From contig JARDYH010000005.1 of assembly GCA_029215795.1 (NCBI GenBank), forward strand, positions 32,370,001 to 32,434,000: 64,000 nucleotides of DNA, in the 5' to 3' direction. This document shows, piece by piece, positions 10,942 through 24,098 of the stretch. A program made the position numbers and the translations under genes. How positions within the stretch are numbered: the first letter of the stretch is position 1; each line of letters starts with the position of its first letter. Below the pieces are notes generated by a model. The model was not told the origin of the DNA, did not search any database, and saw only the letters and a program-made list of their open reading frames with translations. This DNA is from Anniella stebbinsi (Eukaryota > Chordata > Lepidosauria > Squamata > Anniellidae).

Positions 10942-13010
10942 CAATATAACATTTGGCCCTCCTATTTGAGCTTTCATTATTCATTTTGATCCTTTAAAAA
11001 AATTCTTTAGATAAAAGCCTTTAGGTTAATTCACACAGCCTTGCAGGGCATAAATTAGTATCAAAATGGCTTGTAATCTCTTGGGACACTCTACACAAGT
11101 TCTCTCAATGCATTTTTCTTTTAGGTTTCACTTCTATTTGCCAGGTAGAACAACCTCTGTGGAAATGATTCGGTTTTTTGCATATTAGCCCAGTGCTTGG
11201 ATACTGAGCAATTATCCGTACATTTCTGGCACACACTCTGAAATATTTCCTCTTTTAACTTAAAAGCAATGAGTCCGAGAGGGACAACACGTGCCTTCGT
11301 TAGAAGCTGGGGCTAATGAATGCAAACGAGGAAAGTCATTCTCCACTTGGCTGATAATGATAGTTTTATAGGTGGAATATTTGCTTCCTTAAATGAGAGC
11401 GACTTGAAAGATCTGCCTAGCATGCCTGTGGTGGAGGAGGCAGGCAGAAAGGAGGTTATGGCTTTAATTGGTAGATTAGTGGGTTTTCTCTCTGCATTTA
11501 ATCCCAGCTGCCCACAGAGCAAGGGAGTTGTTCAGAACGTGCCTGCAGGGGCAACCAAGACAAAAGGAGGGAGGAGAAAATGTAATAAGATAAATTTAAA
11601 AGACAGAATTTAGCTGGCCAATGAATACAGTAAACACTCTGGAAATACTTTTGTGACCATTCACCATGAAATGGGCTATAGGGGTGTATGCCGTCCCTGC
11701 CCCTTCCAAGAAATTATTTTCATGAGAAGTCTTTTAGCTTCCTCAACTACCTCAGCTGTATCTCAGATACTGCTGATAAAGTTCACAAGTAAAGGGCTTG
11801 TAACACACATTTTCACTGGCAATGATGTTCAGTTTGATTACAAATTGGGCACCCTTGCCCTGAAATCCTTACTCCATTATGTGTTTTGAGCTGATATCCT
11901 ACCTTTGCATCCACCTGGTCTGCATTCAGCAGGCCAGGCCAGCAACTCGGATGCTTGTTCAGCATTCAAACCCCTTACTCAAACTTTCTGAGAACTGCTC
12001 TTGCTTCATGATAGGTGCCTTTCAATCCAGTCTTTGTATCCCCATTGCTGGAGGTGGAGTGGACTTCCTAATCCTTACCTTTGAATTATTGAATCCTGCT
12101 TCTCATCCCCTCTACTGGCTACCCACATTCTCATTTATTGCTTCCACATGGGGAGGAGCACTGGGGGCGGATCTACACACGAGGTTTTTGACGTTTTATA
12201 AGGGTTATGAAAACTCTTTGGGCCACATGACGCACTCCCTATAACGTTGTATATCTGAGGTTTTTTAAAACTCACTTCAGTTATATACAACGGTTTCACT
12301 TTTAATAAATCATTTCAAGTAAAAGAATGTGTCCTTCCTTACCGTTTCTGATTCATGGGGGCAGTGCTTCCTTTACTGGTGCCCAAATGCTGAGCAGTTG
12401 ATTGGTGGGGAAGAAAGAGGAAGTGGACCAGTGAACTACAACACCCACAATTCTTAGCCCTATACTCGCTAGGGAATGACAGAGGAACTAATAAGGAAGT
12501 GTGTAACTGAACTACAACCCCCACAATGCCTTGCCCTAAACTCATTGAAAAACAAAAGAGAAAGGGCAGAACAGCATGTGACTGCACACACCGCTTTAAA
12601 GACAGAAGACTGTTCTCCTGTAACGTGAGTACTCAGTAATGTGGCCTAAGACGTTTTAGAACGCACCTATTTGGAACGTTTTAAAATACAATTTAAAAAG
12701 TTCCAAAGGACTGTGTGGATTCCCCCTGGGTGTGGACCTGAACATGTGCTCCTCTAGAGCAGCAGCCACCATCTTCCATCTGGCAGGTGAGGGCTGAGGC
12801 TGCTCTGACCAGAGTTTCTGATGCCACCTCCTCCTCACCCATGCTCCAAAAGCCCATCAAGAGCTGGGATATCAAGATAGAAGCATTGTGCAGATGCTTA
12901 GGGAGCACCACACTGTTTGCCCACCTCCATACTACAGTTCCCAAACAGCCTTGTGAGAGTGGATGTGCCAAAGTCGAGGATGGAATAACAAGTGATGCTT
13001 GAGCTCATGG
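10942..13010. other. Non-coding DNA
   Basis: No gene recognised. Near 12,165 and 12,715 there are imperfectly inverted phrases (GGGGGCGGATCTACACAC and GTGTGGATTCCCCC) that could mark the ends of an old ~550-bp DNA transposon; this is weak. Confidence 0.3.
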
Positions 13011-13920
13011 GGAATCTCTGTTTGTCTCTCTTCAATTTTCACTCACGTTTGTGATCGCAGTTCATTTTATTATTTTTTGGCGAATGTGAAAATTGCACAA
13101 AATGAACAGCTATCGAATGTAAAGGTTGTGCACCCCCAATAAATTTGCATGAATTTTCAAAATTATGCAAATTTCCCCTATGGACTGAAATGTGATTTAT
13201 AAATTGTGCATTTTGGGATAGTTGTGCATTTTAAGAAAGTTGTCAAGCATACATTTTGTGAATGTGAACAGAAGTTTGGGAATGTGCAAATATTTTAGGA
13301 GAAAATGCATTTCTATTTGTGTTCCTGTTTGAAATTGCAAAATGGCATTCTGAGTGATTTGCAAACTGAAACAAAATTTTCGCAGATCCCTAGCCAAAGT
13401 ACTACAAGCCAGTTTAGCTTTCTGGGGGGGGGGGGGGAGCCATTCTTTAAAAATTGTTTACAGAGAAAACTCATCATCAGTAGGCCAAATGCTATTTGAG
13501 CTAAGGGTGGTTTACACATCACTGGATATTCAACTTTAGGGGGAAGCTCTAAATATGCTTCAGAGTTTGCTGCAGGCAAATCCAGTAAAAACTCCACTTT
13601 GATGATCAGTTTGCCTTGCTTTCATTTTAGTTTGCAATCTGTTTTTCTGTTTGTTAGAATGGGGAAAGTGCAAATATCCAGGCATATTTTTCCCCCCAAA
13701 GTGCACATTTGCCCTATTGATTAAAGTGTGTAAATGCATATTTTGGGGGAAATGTGCATTTCAAAGGCCAGATTAAAAACAAAAGAAATTTTTGAATCTA
13801 TTTGCATGTTTGGGAATGTGAAAACATTTTCCAAAAAATGTGCTCGCATTCATAGTTGTGAATGGGACATGTTTTGATGATTTGCAAACTGCAACAAAAA
13901 AAAATGTACATTCCTATTTT
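13010..13920. repeat. Degenerate repeat rich in TTGCAAA / ATTTTGC phrases
   Basis: Two stretches, about 13,030-13,395 and 13,610-13,915, share the order of phrases TGCACATTT, GGGAATGTG, GATTTGCAAACTG and ACAAAA. They look like two diverged copies of one non-coding repeat. Family unknown. Confidence 0.4.
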
Positions 13921-15288
13921 CCCTTTCCTCTAGTTGGCTAGTTTTTGATATCTGAAAGCTATCTCTAGAAAGTTCTCATCAAGTCTCTGGGAGGTCAACA
14001 GACATAGCTAGAAGGCTGTGTTCGGTTTGGCAAGCCTATGAAGGACTGTTTTACCATTTGGATTATTTTGTGATAAATGAAATGCCAAAGGGCTGACATT
14101 TTGGAGTCACACCAAACTCTCAGAGTTGTACATCCAAACAATCTGAGCCACCATCTGGAATATCGGGAGGGGAAATACGTATTCAAGGCTTCTTGTGTTT
14201 TGCAGTATATCTGGCACCAATATTCAGCTCTACAATTTAGTTATGGATATATTTCCTGGAAATTGTAGAAATCATAAGCCTGACTGGGGACTCTGTCTGG
14301 TGCATGGTGTCAACAACCTTCCCCATTCCAGCTACTAGACAAGAGAAGTCAGCAACATCACATGACTGGATTTCACATCCATCTCAATTACAAGATAGCC
14401 AGTGGCCACAAGTATCTCATTTCTGCAATTAGAGTATTAGCCAGATGCCCATGTCTTAAAAGTCCTTCCTTTTCAGAGCCAAAGTCTGTTACTGCCAGCA
14501 CCACTGGAAAGCATCTAGAAGTAGCCTCCAAGTGATGATGACCCCACCACTGCTGCAACATGTAGCACTAGCCAACATATCACTCTAGGTCCTGGCAGGG
14601 CCAAGAATTAGCTGGCATTAACAATAGATCTGAAAACTGAACTCTGGCTTTCACAGATTGCTACACCCTTTTATCCTGTTCCAAATTGAGTCCAGATCAC
14701 TCAGGGGTTCAAAACTAATTGAGAATTGACTTATATTTGTATCCCCAACCATAAGACCACCCTTTCACAACATTTACCACATATAGCAAGGTGAAAATGT
14801 GGTGAGGAGGGCTCACGTCAACTATGGGCCTATCAGTTGCTGCAGGCATAGAAGATGGTGTCCAAGTGTACAGCGAACACAAAGAAATCTAATTTATATA
14901 CTTCCAAATGTCAGGATTAAGGTCTAGACGTTGTTGCTGTAAACCTCCTCCCCCACCATGTGGGTTTGGGGAAAGGGGGAGTGGCAGGAAAGGTACATTC
15001 TGGGAGTGGTGGCAGGAAGGCCTCTAGACTTCAGTGGGCGCTAGGATGGCCATGTACTCTTCTTCACAAGAGGACAATTCCTAGGTGCCAAAGGATTGAA
15101 AGCATCCTTTATTTGAAGAGCTGTTCAATCCAAGTCTGATTCAAAGGCAAAGTAATGCAAGATGGAGGCTTGTAGTTGGGGGCTTGAAGTTGTACATTCA
15201 CAATTAGTACCTGGACAGCAGACACACAGGGCACCTTGTCCCAGTCTTCTCCTCTGTGATGAGATGTAGCATATTTTAATTGAAATTG

Positions 15289-15316
15289 TAATAATAATAA
15301 TAATAATAATAATAAT
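15289..15316. repeat. (TAA)n microsatellite
   Basis: Nine consecutive TAA units. Confidence 0.95.
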
Positions 15317-16254
15317 ATCTAAATTTGCATATATACATATAAATCATCATGTGCACAGTTTATGCAAATCTGTGTCCTCGTTGTCCTGTTTTTGGGTGAA
15401 GCACTCCAGTGATGAATTTCTTCTTTTTTGGCTTTGAGGAAGTAGCCAACCCAACTGGAGTGCACAGGGGTCTTGATCTGCAATGCCAGACATTCTCCAA
15501 AACAATTTTCTCCACCAACCCTGGCTACTTTCTGAATCAGACTATGGGGAATTTATCCAAAGTTAAATGCTACCACTCTCCTCACTGGAGTCAACAATGA
15601 TGTGATGGCTGACAGTACACCCCACTGCTGGGTCAGAGGTAAATCATTATGTCAGATTCAATTCCAGAACCCTTCAGATGGTGGTAGGAAAGTATGCTCT
15701 GGTTCCAATACCGGGTGAGACGGACCAATGATCTAATTCAGTAGAAGACAGCTCTTTTTATATCTTTTCAAGACAATTTTCTCATTTCGGAGAAACTGAC
15801 TGCTCTTTGACCATGAGTTGGGTTTTTTTAAAAAGATTAATTTAAAAAGTGGCATCTGACTCCACCACATACATGCATTATACTTGTAGATCATTCCAGG
15901 AGGACCTTAGGGCATCTGGCATTACATCCTTTTTCAATAGCTGTCATAATGCACAGGGAATTTGATGATTGATGCAGGATCAATAGCACTTCTACCTAGC
16001 CTTACCTGATTTATCCTGCTATCATCACAGAGAAATCATTTTAGCAGGTTTGACTCAGCAAATGTCAAGATGGAAGCCTCTTACAAAAAAAGATTTGAAG
16101 GCTAAACTGACTTACACACTCAGCACAATTGGAAAAAAGTGGGCATAAGAGGGACTCAGAATGAAGTATCATTAAAAAAAAAAAAAGCAAAAACACAAAA
16201 AAACCAGCAAGCACTAAGTTTTGATGCCCATCACCAGTATATAATAATTCTTGT

Positions 16255-16281
16255 AAAGAGAGAGAGAGAGAGAGAGAGAGA
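16255..16281. repeat. (AG)n microsatellite
   Basis: About thirteen AG units. Confidence 0.95.
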
Positions 16282-16930
16282 CCTATCTAGGAACTCCATC
16301 ACACCAGTGACTTAGTGCACTCTTGCCATGCCTGGTGTGCAGATTTGCAGCATGGAACTCACATGACACTGTGCCTGACCTGCTGACACCCCACCTCTTC
16401 CCCAGCCTTTCCTAGAACGCTAAAAGTCTGGATTATTTTCCCTAAGTGCATTTACTGCACCCAAAGCCTCCATGTAGTTTTAAAGGAACTGGGGGCTTGA
16501 ATGGATTGCATCAGGTACTGGCAGGGAAAAGCGATCTCTCCCAGCAGCCGGCTCCAAGCCTCAATATAAAACCCAAACTTTGCATTCCAGGCTCAAAAGC
16601 ATTTTTTTAAACCATACAATGCCTGAATCTCTGCAGAGACAGGATTGTACTCCCATGATGCCCCCAAAGAGCCAGACTAAAGGGTCATTCCAATTTTGTC
16701 TGGAAGAAAGGTGGTCTGGTTGAAGTATTCATCTGACAGGACCTGACTGGAGGGAGAAAGAGAAGGGGAGGGGTGGAGTGGGGTGGGGTGGAGCCGAAGA
16801 GCTAACCAGCAAAAGAACAGCATTCAAGTGAAAGGGATCATAAGCTTGACACACTTTTGCCTCAGAGATAAAAAAAAACATGGATGCAAACAGGGAGAGG
16901 GGGAATTAGGTGTGATGGAGGACTAGGTTA

Positions 16931-17246
16931 GGGTGACCAGATAAAATCCAGGTCAGGGCTCATGTAACTTTAATAGTTGTAGAGAAAAGGGAATTTCAGC
17001 CAGTGGCATTTGTATGCAATTAGTTCCTGGAGAAATTCCCTCTTCATCACAACAGTTAAAGTTGTAGGGACCCTGCCTTCTTTTGTATATGGTCACTCTA
17101 GTATAGTGCCTGCACCTTTAACTGTTGTGATGAAGAGGGAATTTGACCAGGTACTACTTGCATACAAATGACACTGGCTGAAATTCCCTTTTCTCTACAA
17201 CTGTTAAAGTTACATGAGCCCTGACCTGGATTTTATCTGGTCAGCC
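16931..17246. mobile_element. 316-bp TA-flanked MITE (copy 2)
   Basis: GGGTGACCAGATAAAATCC to GGATTTTATCTGGTCAGCC, with TA on each side. The 82 bp upstream (16,848-16,930) are nearly identical to those upstream of copy 6 at 22,569. Confidence 0.85.
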
Positions 17247-17270
17247 TAGACTAGGTATTTTCATACAATA

Positions 17271-17586
17271 GGCTGACCAGATAAAATCCAGGTCAGGGCT
17301 CATGTAACTTTAACAGTTGTAGAGAAAAGGGAATTTCAGCCAGTGTCATTTGTATGCAATTAGTCCCTGGTGAAATTCCCTCTTCATCACAACAGTTAAA
17401 GGTGCAGGCACTATACTAGAGTGACCATATACAAAAGAAGGCAGGGCCCCTGCAACTTTAACTGTGGTGATGAAGAGGGAATATCACCAGGAACTAATTG
17501 CATACAAATGACACTGGCTGAAATTCCCTTTTCTCTACAACTGTTAAAGTTACATGAGCCCTGACCTGGATTTTATCTGGTCAGCC
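17271..17586. mobile_element. 316-bp TA-flanked MITE (copy 3)
   Basis: GGCTGACCAGATAAAATCC to GGATTTTATCTGGTCAGCC, flanked by TA. It lies only 24 bp from copy 2. Confidence 0.85.
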
Positions 17587-18001
17587 TATCATACAATAGC
17601 TCTTTGGAATCTTGGTAGTCTCACTAAACAGACCATGGGGGAACCCCCACTTTATTCCTGGTTCAGCATGCCAAACAGCACCAGGCAGTTGCTTCTAGCA
17701 CAATCCTTTCAATTTTCTACAGTGCCCCCAATCTAGGGCATTGTGAAAACAGAGAGAGAAAGAGAGTGAGCTTATATTTATTTTATTTTTTTACATAAGG
17801 ATGTTAATCTGCTGTATCTACTTTTGATTTAGTCACAGAATTGAGATCCGAACTCCACACAAAGGGTGTTTCCTTTGCTGCTTTTTCCCTAGATAACATC
17901 TAGGTGGCACTGTGCTATAGAGGTATAACACAATCACACAAGGAGGAAAATGTGTTTTCTTCCACTTTCACAACTATTCCATTTTCCCCACTCTAAAAAT
18001 A

Positions 18002-18317
18002 GGCTGACCATATGAAAAGGAGGACAGGGCTCATGTAACTTTAACAGTTGTAGAGAAAAGGGAATTTCAGCCAGAGTCATTTGTATGCAATTAGTTCCTG
18101 GTGAAATTCCCTCTTCATCACAACAGTTAAAGTTGCAGGCACTATACTAGAGTGACCATATACAAAAGAAGGCAGGGCCCCTGCAACTTTAACAGTTGTG
18201 ATGAAGAGGGGATTTCACCAGGAACTAATTGCATACAAATGACACTGGCTGAAATTCCCTTTTCTCTACAACTGTTAAAGTTACATGAGCCCTGTCCTCC
18301 TTTTCATATGGTCAGCC
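18002..18317. mobile_element. 316-bp TA-flanked MITE (copy 4)
   Basis: GGCTGACCATATGAAAAGG to CCTTTTCATATGGTCAGCC, flanked by TA. Its termini belong to the CATATGAAAAGGAGG subtype. Confidence 0.85.
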
Positions 18318-18593
18318 TACTAAAAACAAGCAATCAAACATGAAGAAAGTGCTCTTAACAAACAGAATTGAAATGGGAGGCTATGTCATTGTCTAAAGAG
18401 CTCATAAACAACTGTGAGTAAAGAATGACAAGCATACAATAAATGCCTTTCCTCCCTGGTGCTCAACTGAGCATTAAGTCTGGGAGCTGCCATTTTAATT
18501 ACTTCCAATGCCCCAGTGGAACATCCCTCCAGGGCATTGTACAAAATGTAAATGGTGGTGGCTCCCAGACCCAGCTACTCAATGGCTGAATTC

Positions 18594-19450
18594 GGACAAC
18601 ACATTAAGCTAGGCTGACCATATGAAAAGGAGGACAGGGCTCATGTAACTTTAACAGTTGTAGAGAAAAGGGAATTTCAGCCAGTGTCATTTGTATGCAA
18701 TTAGTTCCTGGTGAAATTCCCTCTTCATCACAACAGTTAAAGTTGCAGGGCCCTGCCTTCTTTTGTATATGGTTACTCTAGTATAGTGCCTGCAACTTTA
18801 GCTGTTGTGATGAAGAGGGAATATCACCAGGAACTAATTGCATACAAATGACACTGGCTGAAATTCCCTTTTCTCTACAACTGTTAAAATTACATGAGCC
18901 CTGTCCTCCTTTTCATATGGCCAGCCTAATTAAGCAACTGAGGGGTGGGGAAACAATCATCAGTTGTGTTGCTTATTGTGTTGTGTGGAGGGTAACAGCC
19001 GCTCACAAACTACTGACGGTATGCTATTCTGCCCAAATAAGCAACTGAGAGAAACAATTCGCTTGCAAGTTGTTTAGCTCGAAGCCAGTTGTTTAAAGTG
19101 TTGTGTGGAGGTGTGAGTGTGTTAATGGCGTGTGGTGAGTGGGTTAAAACACAAGCCCATAGAGGCAGGCAGTAAGAGCGACCAAAGCGGCGGCTGCCTC
19201 TCTGCTACAACTGGTGCAACTTGCAGAGGCTGCTGGGATAGAACTGGGAGGACTGAGGGAGGAGGGAGGGTGGGGAGAGGGTTGGGGGCTGTGTCAGTCA
19301 AATGCTGGGTTGACTATTAGTCCACTCAATGCCAGCCCCAACCACCCACAGTTGTGTAGGAATATGTTGTGTGGGGAGTACCCACAAAATAACCAACTGT
19401 GAGTTGGCTACTCAACCCGCCGTTGACTAATGTGTTGTCCGAATTCAGCC
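18594..19450. mobile_element. MITE, family GGCTGAATTCGG (copy B), with nested MITE
   Basis: Starts GGCTGAATTCGGACAACACATTAAGC and ends GTGTTGTCCGAATTCAGCC, with AAT on both flanks. It is interrupted near its left end by a 315-bp TA-flanked MITE (18,612-18,926), leaving about 540 bp of its own sequence. The nesting shows that the TA-flanked family moved later. Confidence 0.75.
18612..18926. mobile_element. 315-bp TA-flanked MITE (copy 5), nested
   Basis: GGCTGACCATATGAAAAGG to CCTTTTCATATGGCCAGCC, flanked by TA and inserted within copy B of the other MITE family. Confidence 0.85.
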
Positions 19451-19589
19451 AATGCTGATCTGAGTACTGCTGCTGCCTGTCACTTAGAAGAGGACAGGTT
19501 CTCTTATGGATCAGTAACTGGTTAAAGAACAGAAAGCAGAAAGTAGGCAAAAATTCTCCCAAAGGAGGGGTGTAAACATTTGGGTCTCA

Positions 19590-20850
19590 AAACGATCTGT
19601 TTTGGGAACGGTGATTTTTAATTTGTTCATAAATGATCTGGAAGTAAGAATGAGCAGTGACGAAGCCAAGTTTGCAATGACACCAAATTATTTAGGGCAG
19701 TTAAAAATAATGGATTGTGGAGAGGTCTAAAAGGATCTCTCTTGACTGGAAGAATGGGCATTAAAATGGCAAATGCATTTGAGTGAAAACATGTGTAAAC
19801 TGATGCATGTTGGGGTAAAAAAAATCCCCAACTTCACATATACGCTTATGGGGACTTAGCTGGCACTGACTGACCAAAAAAGAGTTTTATGGTGGGCAGC
19901 TCTATGAAAATGTCAACGCATGTAGGATCTACACTACTGCTTTATAGTGGTATTGAAGTGCACTGACAACGGTTGGGGCCCATGACACATCTACATCAAG
20001 CAGGATATAACACTATGAAAGCAGAAAGAAAGTGGTGTATGAAATGTGTCATGGGCCCCAACAGTTGTCAGTGCACTTCAATACCGCTATAAAGCAGTAG
20101 TGTAGATCCTGCCCCTGTATGCAATTGCTGTGTAAAGGCAAATTCTATGTGAGGCATAACTGGGAAAGGAATCAAAAATAAAACTGCTAATATCATACTG
20201 TATTCATACATATATATTGTGCAACCACATGCGGAATATACTGTGTACAGTTCTGATCACTGTACCTAAAAATGGATATTGAAGAGTTGGAAAAGGTGCA
20301 GAAAAGGGCAAATAAATGACCAAGGCACTGGAGTCATTCCCCTGGAGAAATCTCAGGAAAGGTTACAGTGCTTGGGAGTGTTTAGCTTAGGAAAAAAGCC
20401 CAAATAATAATAATATGGAGAGATGATAGAGGTGATGAAAATTATGGATGGTGGAGGGAAAGTGGATAAGGGAGTGGATCTCTCATAATACTAGAATCCA
20501 GGATCATCCCATGAAACTGATGGGTGGAAGATTCAGGACATACAAAATAAAGTACTTCTTTACATGCTAGATACATAAACTATAGAATTTGCTACCATCA
20601 GGGCCACCACTTTGGATGGCTTTAAAGGGAATTTAATGGAGAAGAAGGCTATCAATGGCTACTAGTTATGATGGCAATTTATTATGTCCTCTATCAGAGA
20701 TGGTCTGACTCTGTATACCAGCTGCTGGAGAACACGAGCTGGAGGATGCTACTGCAGTCATGTACTATTTGTGAGTTTCCCACAGGCACCTGGTTGACCA
20801 CTGTGTGAACAGAATGCAGGACTAAATGAGCCTTTCTTCTGCATGGCTAC
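19590..20850 (+). mobile_element. CR1 LINE 3' fragment, interrupted by a MITE
   Basis: The phrases TTTAATTTGTTCATAAATGATCTGGA, GTGATGCATGTTGGGG-like, TACTGTGTACAGTTCTGATCAC, GGAAAAGGTGCAGAAAAGGGCAA, CATCCCATGAAACTGATGGGTGG and GGCTATCAATGGCTACTAG follow the order of vertebrate CR1 ORF2 and its 3' end. Many indels remove coding capacity. A ~185-bp palindromic insertion at 19,925-20,109 splits a phrase that is continuous in CR1. Assigned from memory of the family. Confidence 0.7.
19925..20109. mobile_element. Palindromic MITE inside the CR1 fragment
   Basis: GGATCTACACTACTGCTTTATAG at the left matches CTATAAAGCAGTAGTGTAGATCC at the right, and the arms extend about 75 bp each. A related half is at about 44,825-44,895 and a short relative at 44,231-44,328. 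Confidence 0.7.
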
Positions 20851-22483
20851 CAGGGTCAATTCAAATTTCATGGGGAGCCAGGGATAGCCCATGGGCTCTT
20901 CCTATTTTCTCAAGGTATCTCACCACCTTAGGCACCCCTCAAATCTGTGGGAGCCAGCCCTACAGACATCTTGAAGATGTACATGAATGCTGCTATGAAG
21001 AAACCCTGGAAATATGTTATGTGCCTGAGAATCCAAATGTAAATCCATTTGCTCTTGGCTCCACAGTGATAGTCTACTGCAGAAGCATAGCACTAGAACA
21101 AAAGAAATGATATCCGTGCAATGCTTTACTAGCTGAATTTATGAAGCTGTAGTAGCTTGGTCCCTAATATTATGGAGATCATTGTCATTCAAACTGTCAT
21201 CCATGAATAAACAACTTAACACCGCTGACCCAACAAATCATTCTTCCATGTGGCCTCATATGTCACTTCAGGTACAGCTGACACCATGGAGCTTCTGTGA
21301 GTTCTTGTACCTCTCCAGTAAATCATGGCAGAACATTCTAAAGGTAAACAAAATTTTTGTCTATGTGGATTTGAAAACACAAATCAGAAATACGGACATA
21401 CGTTTTCTCTTCCTGTTTTGTGAGTTGGATCTCCAAACAAAACCAATTAAAGTGTACTAGGGGCAGGGGGCTTTACCAGGTATGGATTGGGCAAGTTTTA
21501 CCCCTGATTTCCTTTTCAGAATTAAGGGTTAGTCTTAGAACATGGGGAGTTGCATGATAACAATTGGCAATGGCATACCTTGCTAAAGAAGTAGTACCTT
21601 CTAGTGCTTTCTAGGACCTTACCCAGACATTGTCAGTAACCAGCTACACTTATGGAATTGCTGCTTCAAAGTTTACTACATGGCATCTATAACCACATGG
21701 GACAGATAGCTGTCCATGTGGTTGGATTCTCTATCTGAGACTTTGGAGGGCTGCTGGCAAGCAAAGTAGACAGTATTCATCTAGACGCACTAATGGCCTG
21801 TATTTCATTATATTTATTTTAGGGGTATGTGAAATGATTCAGAGGGCAGGAGACTCTATCATTTTGGCTGTCAAGGGGGGGAAAGGCACTTGCAGGATTT
21901 GCTGCCTCTGATGCCAAAGTAGCTTGACCAGCCTTGGGTACCAGGCACCTTTACTTGGGGTGTCAGAACTATTGTTTACTCAGCCTCAGGTAAGAAAAGG
22001 CTGTAGAGGGAGGGAGGGAGACAATCCCAGATATACCTGCTTCCAGGATCGTCCCTGGGCATCCAAAGTGGGAGTGTGACATCCCGGGATGTCCCGGGTG
22101 CCATTTTTTTATTTTGTTTTGTTTTATCTTAAAGGCACAGGGAGCAGTGGGAGCATGGCAGAAAAAGTAAGGAACCCCTGTGCCCCCCACCCCATGCCAT
22201 CCTGGGAATGGCGGAATTGCTTTCCCGCACCAATGGGCACAGAGCCACCCGCATGGCTCCGTGCCCATTTCACATCCCGGGATGGCGGGAAAACTGGGAT
22301 AGCCGCAGTTTCCGTCACCCCAGGGTTTCCTGGGGTCATCCCTGGGTCATTGTCCCCTGCCCCTGGGACTCCCTGTGCATCATTTGGACGCACAGGGAAC
22401 ACCCAGGGACAACTATGGGGAAAATGACCAGTGTAGAAATGGCCTTCGCTGCATCATCATCATTAGGGTGACCATCATTAGGG
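20851..22483. other. Non-coding DNA with a GC-rich patch
   Basis: No gene recognised. From about 22,015 to 22,430 the sequence becomes GC-rich with repeated CATCCCGGGATG phrases in both orientations, probably a further DNA-transposon derivative of unknown family. Confidence 0.35.
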
Positions 22484-22568
22484 TGACACACTTTTGCCTC
22501 AGAGATAAAAAAAAAACATGGATGCAAACAGGGAGAGGGGGAATTAGGTGTGATGGAGGACTAGGTTA
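22484..22568. repeat. Duplicate of the flank at 16,848-16,930
   Basis: Starting at GACACACTTTTGCC and ending at ACTAGGTTA, this ~84-bp stretch repeats the sequence upstream of MITE copy 2, differing mainly in the length of an A-run. It directly precedes MITE copy 6. Confidence 0.85.
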
Positions 22569-22884
22569 GGGTGACCAGATAAAATCCAGGTCAGGGCTCA
22601 TGTAACTTTAACAGTTGTAGAGAAAAGGGAATTTCAGCCAGTGTCATTTGTATGCAATTAGTTCCTGGTAATATTCCCTCTTCATCACAACTGTTAAAGT
22701 TGCAGAGGCCCTGCCTTCTTTTGTATATGGTCACTCTAGTATAGTGCCTGCAACTTTAACTGTTGTGATAAAGAGGGAATTTCACCAGGAACTAATTGCA
22801 TACAAATGACACTGGCTGAAATTCCCTTTTCTCTACAACTTTTAAAGTTACATGAGCCCTGACCTGGATTTTATCTGGTCAGCC
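22569..22884. mobile_element. 316-bp TA-flanked MITE (copy 6)
   Basis: GGGTGACCAGATAAAATCC to GGATTTTATCTGGTCAGCC, flanked by TA. Confidence 0.85.
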
Positions 22885-24048
22885 TAATCATCATCATCTG
22901 CTTCCCTCTATTTGGGCTTGTCTTCAAAATTCTCAATTGTTCTACCTGAACAAGAACAGTCAAATCTTCTATACACTTAAATTAAGTGAGGTTTAAGTGA
23001 CAATTCTAAGTATAAAGTAACTTCTTATATTTTGGGTGGCTAGAACATTCTGGGGGAAAGTGTAGCACAGCCTTCCCCAACCTAATGCCCTCCAGACGTT
23101 TTGTCCTACAACTCCCAACATTCCTGACCATTGGCTATGCTGGCTGGGGCTGATGGGGAATCAAATTCCAAAATGTCTGGAAGGCATCAGGTTAGGGAAA
23201 GCTGGTGTAGCAAGGTATCACACAGGCATGGTAGACATGCGCATGGAAGCTGGATGGGCCTCTCTATCCATGAAAGACCCCCTTAGAAGTAAAGCTTCAT
23301 AAATCTCACCCTGTAGGTCAAATTTGCTTTTTAGCCACAGCCGATGTATTCTTATCACATTGCAGGATGGCTTACTAAAACACTATAATAAAATGTTAAT
23401 TAAGCATAGTATGCTGTATTTATCAGAAGTATAAAAATTAAAAGGCTAAAATAAATAGTGCAAGAAATATCAAATTCATTCTCTCTCTTTTTTCCCTCCC
23501 CCCAATGACTATTACATGATATCATGCATTAAACCATAGACTCAACTGAGGACTGAAGGAGACTACATTTTTATCAGTACCTAATTTTGTTTCATTTAGA
23601 TCCAGGTTCTATCAGGCCTTACTCAAATTAGGTTAATTGTGTGGATCAGACTTGCCCATAAATCTTTTTCTTTCAAATTGACTAGAGAGGTACAAGGTGT
23701 ACAGTGTTCGACATTAGCCCACAGCAGTTTTATTCAAAAACTTTGGATCTGGAATAATATTGAATTCTCCTGCAGATCTTCCTGCTGGATGTGGTTAGCT
23801 TGCAAATGGCATAATCTACGGCTTGATTCTCCTGCACAAGATCGTATTGGAAACTCCCCCTATCAAATTTAATGGGGCTTTTTGCATGACCACATTTGTG
23901 ACCTTGTATTACTTACATTCATTTCAGAGCAAAAAATAAAAATGCTCAGGTGCAACCCCCCGTTCATTTCAATAGAACATGAATGTGTTCAAGATTGATG
24001 GAGGTCTGGGGATAAGTTAGCTAGCCACTTTTTGAAGTTTTTGTCAAG

Positions 24049-24098
<50 letters not shown>

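Larger units (their letters stand above)
13921..16847. other. Non-coding DNA
   Basis: No gene or strong repeat recognised apart from a (TAA)n run at 15,289-15,316 and an (AG)n run at 16,255-16,281. Confidence 0.4.

Noticed and set aside
11320..11613. 97-codon open frame in unique DNA
   Set aside because: No domain, no splice or neighbour support; an overlapping frame on the other strand is also open.
20826..21460. Two 92-94-codon open frames
   Set aside because: No recognisable domain and the first overlaps a CR1 tail; likely chance.
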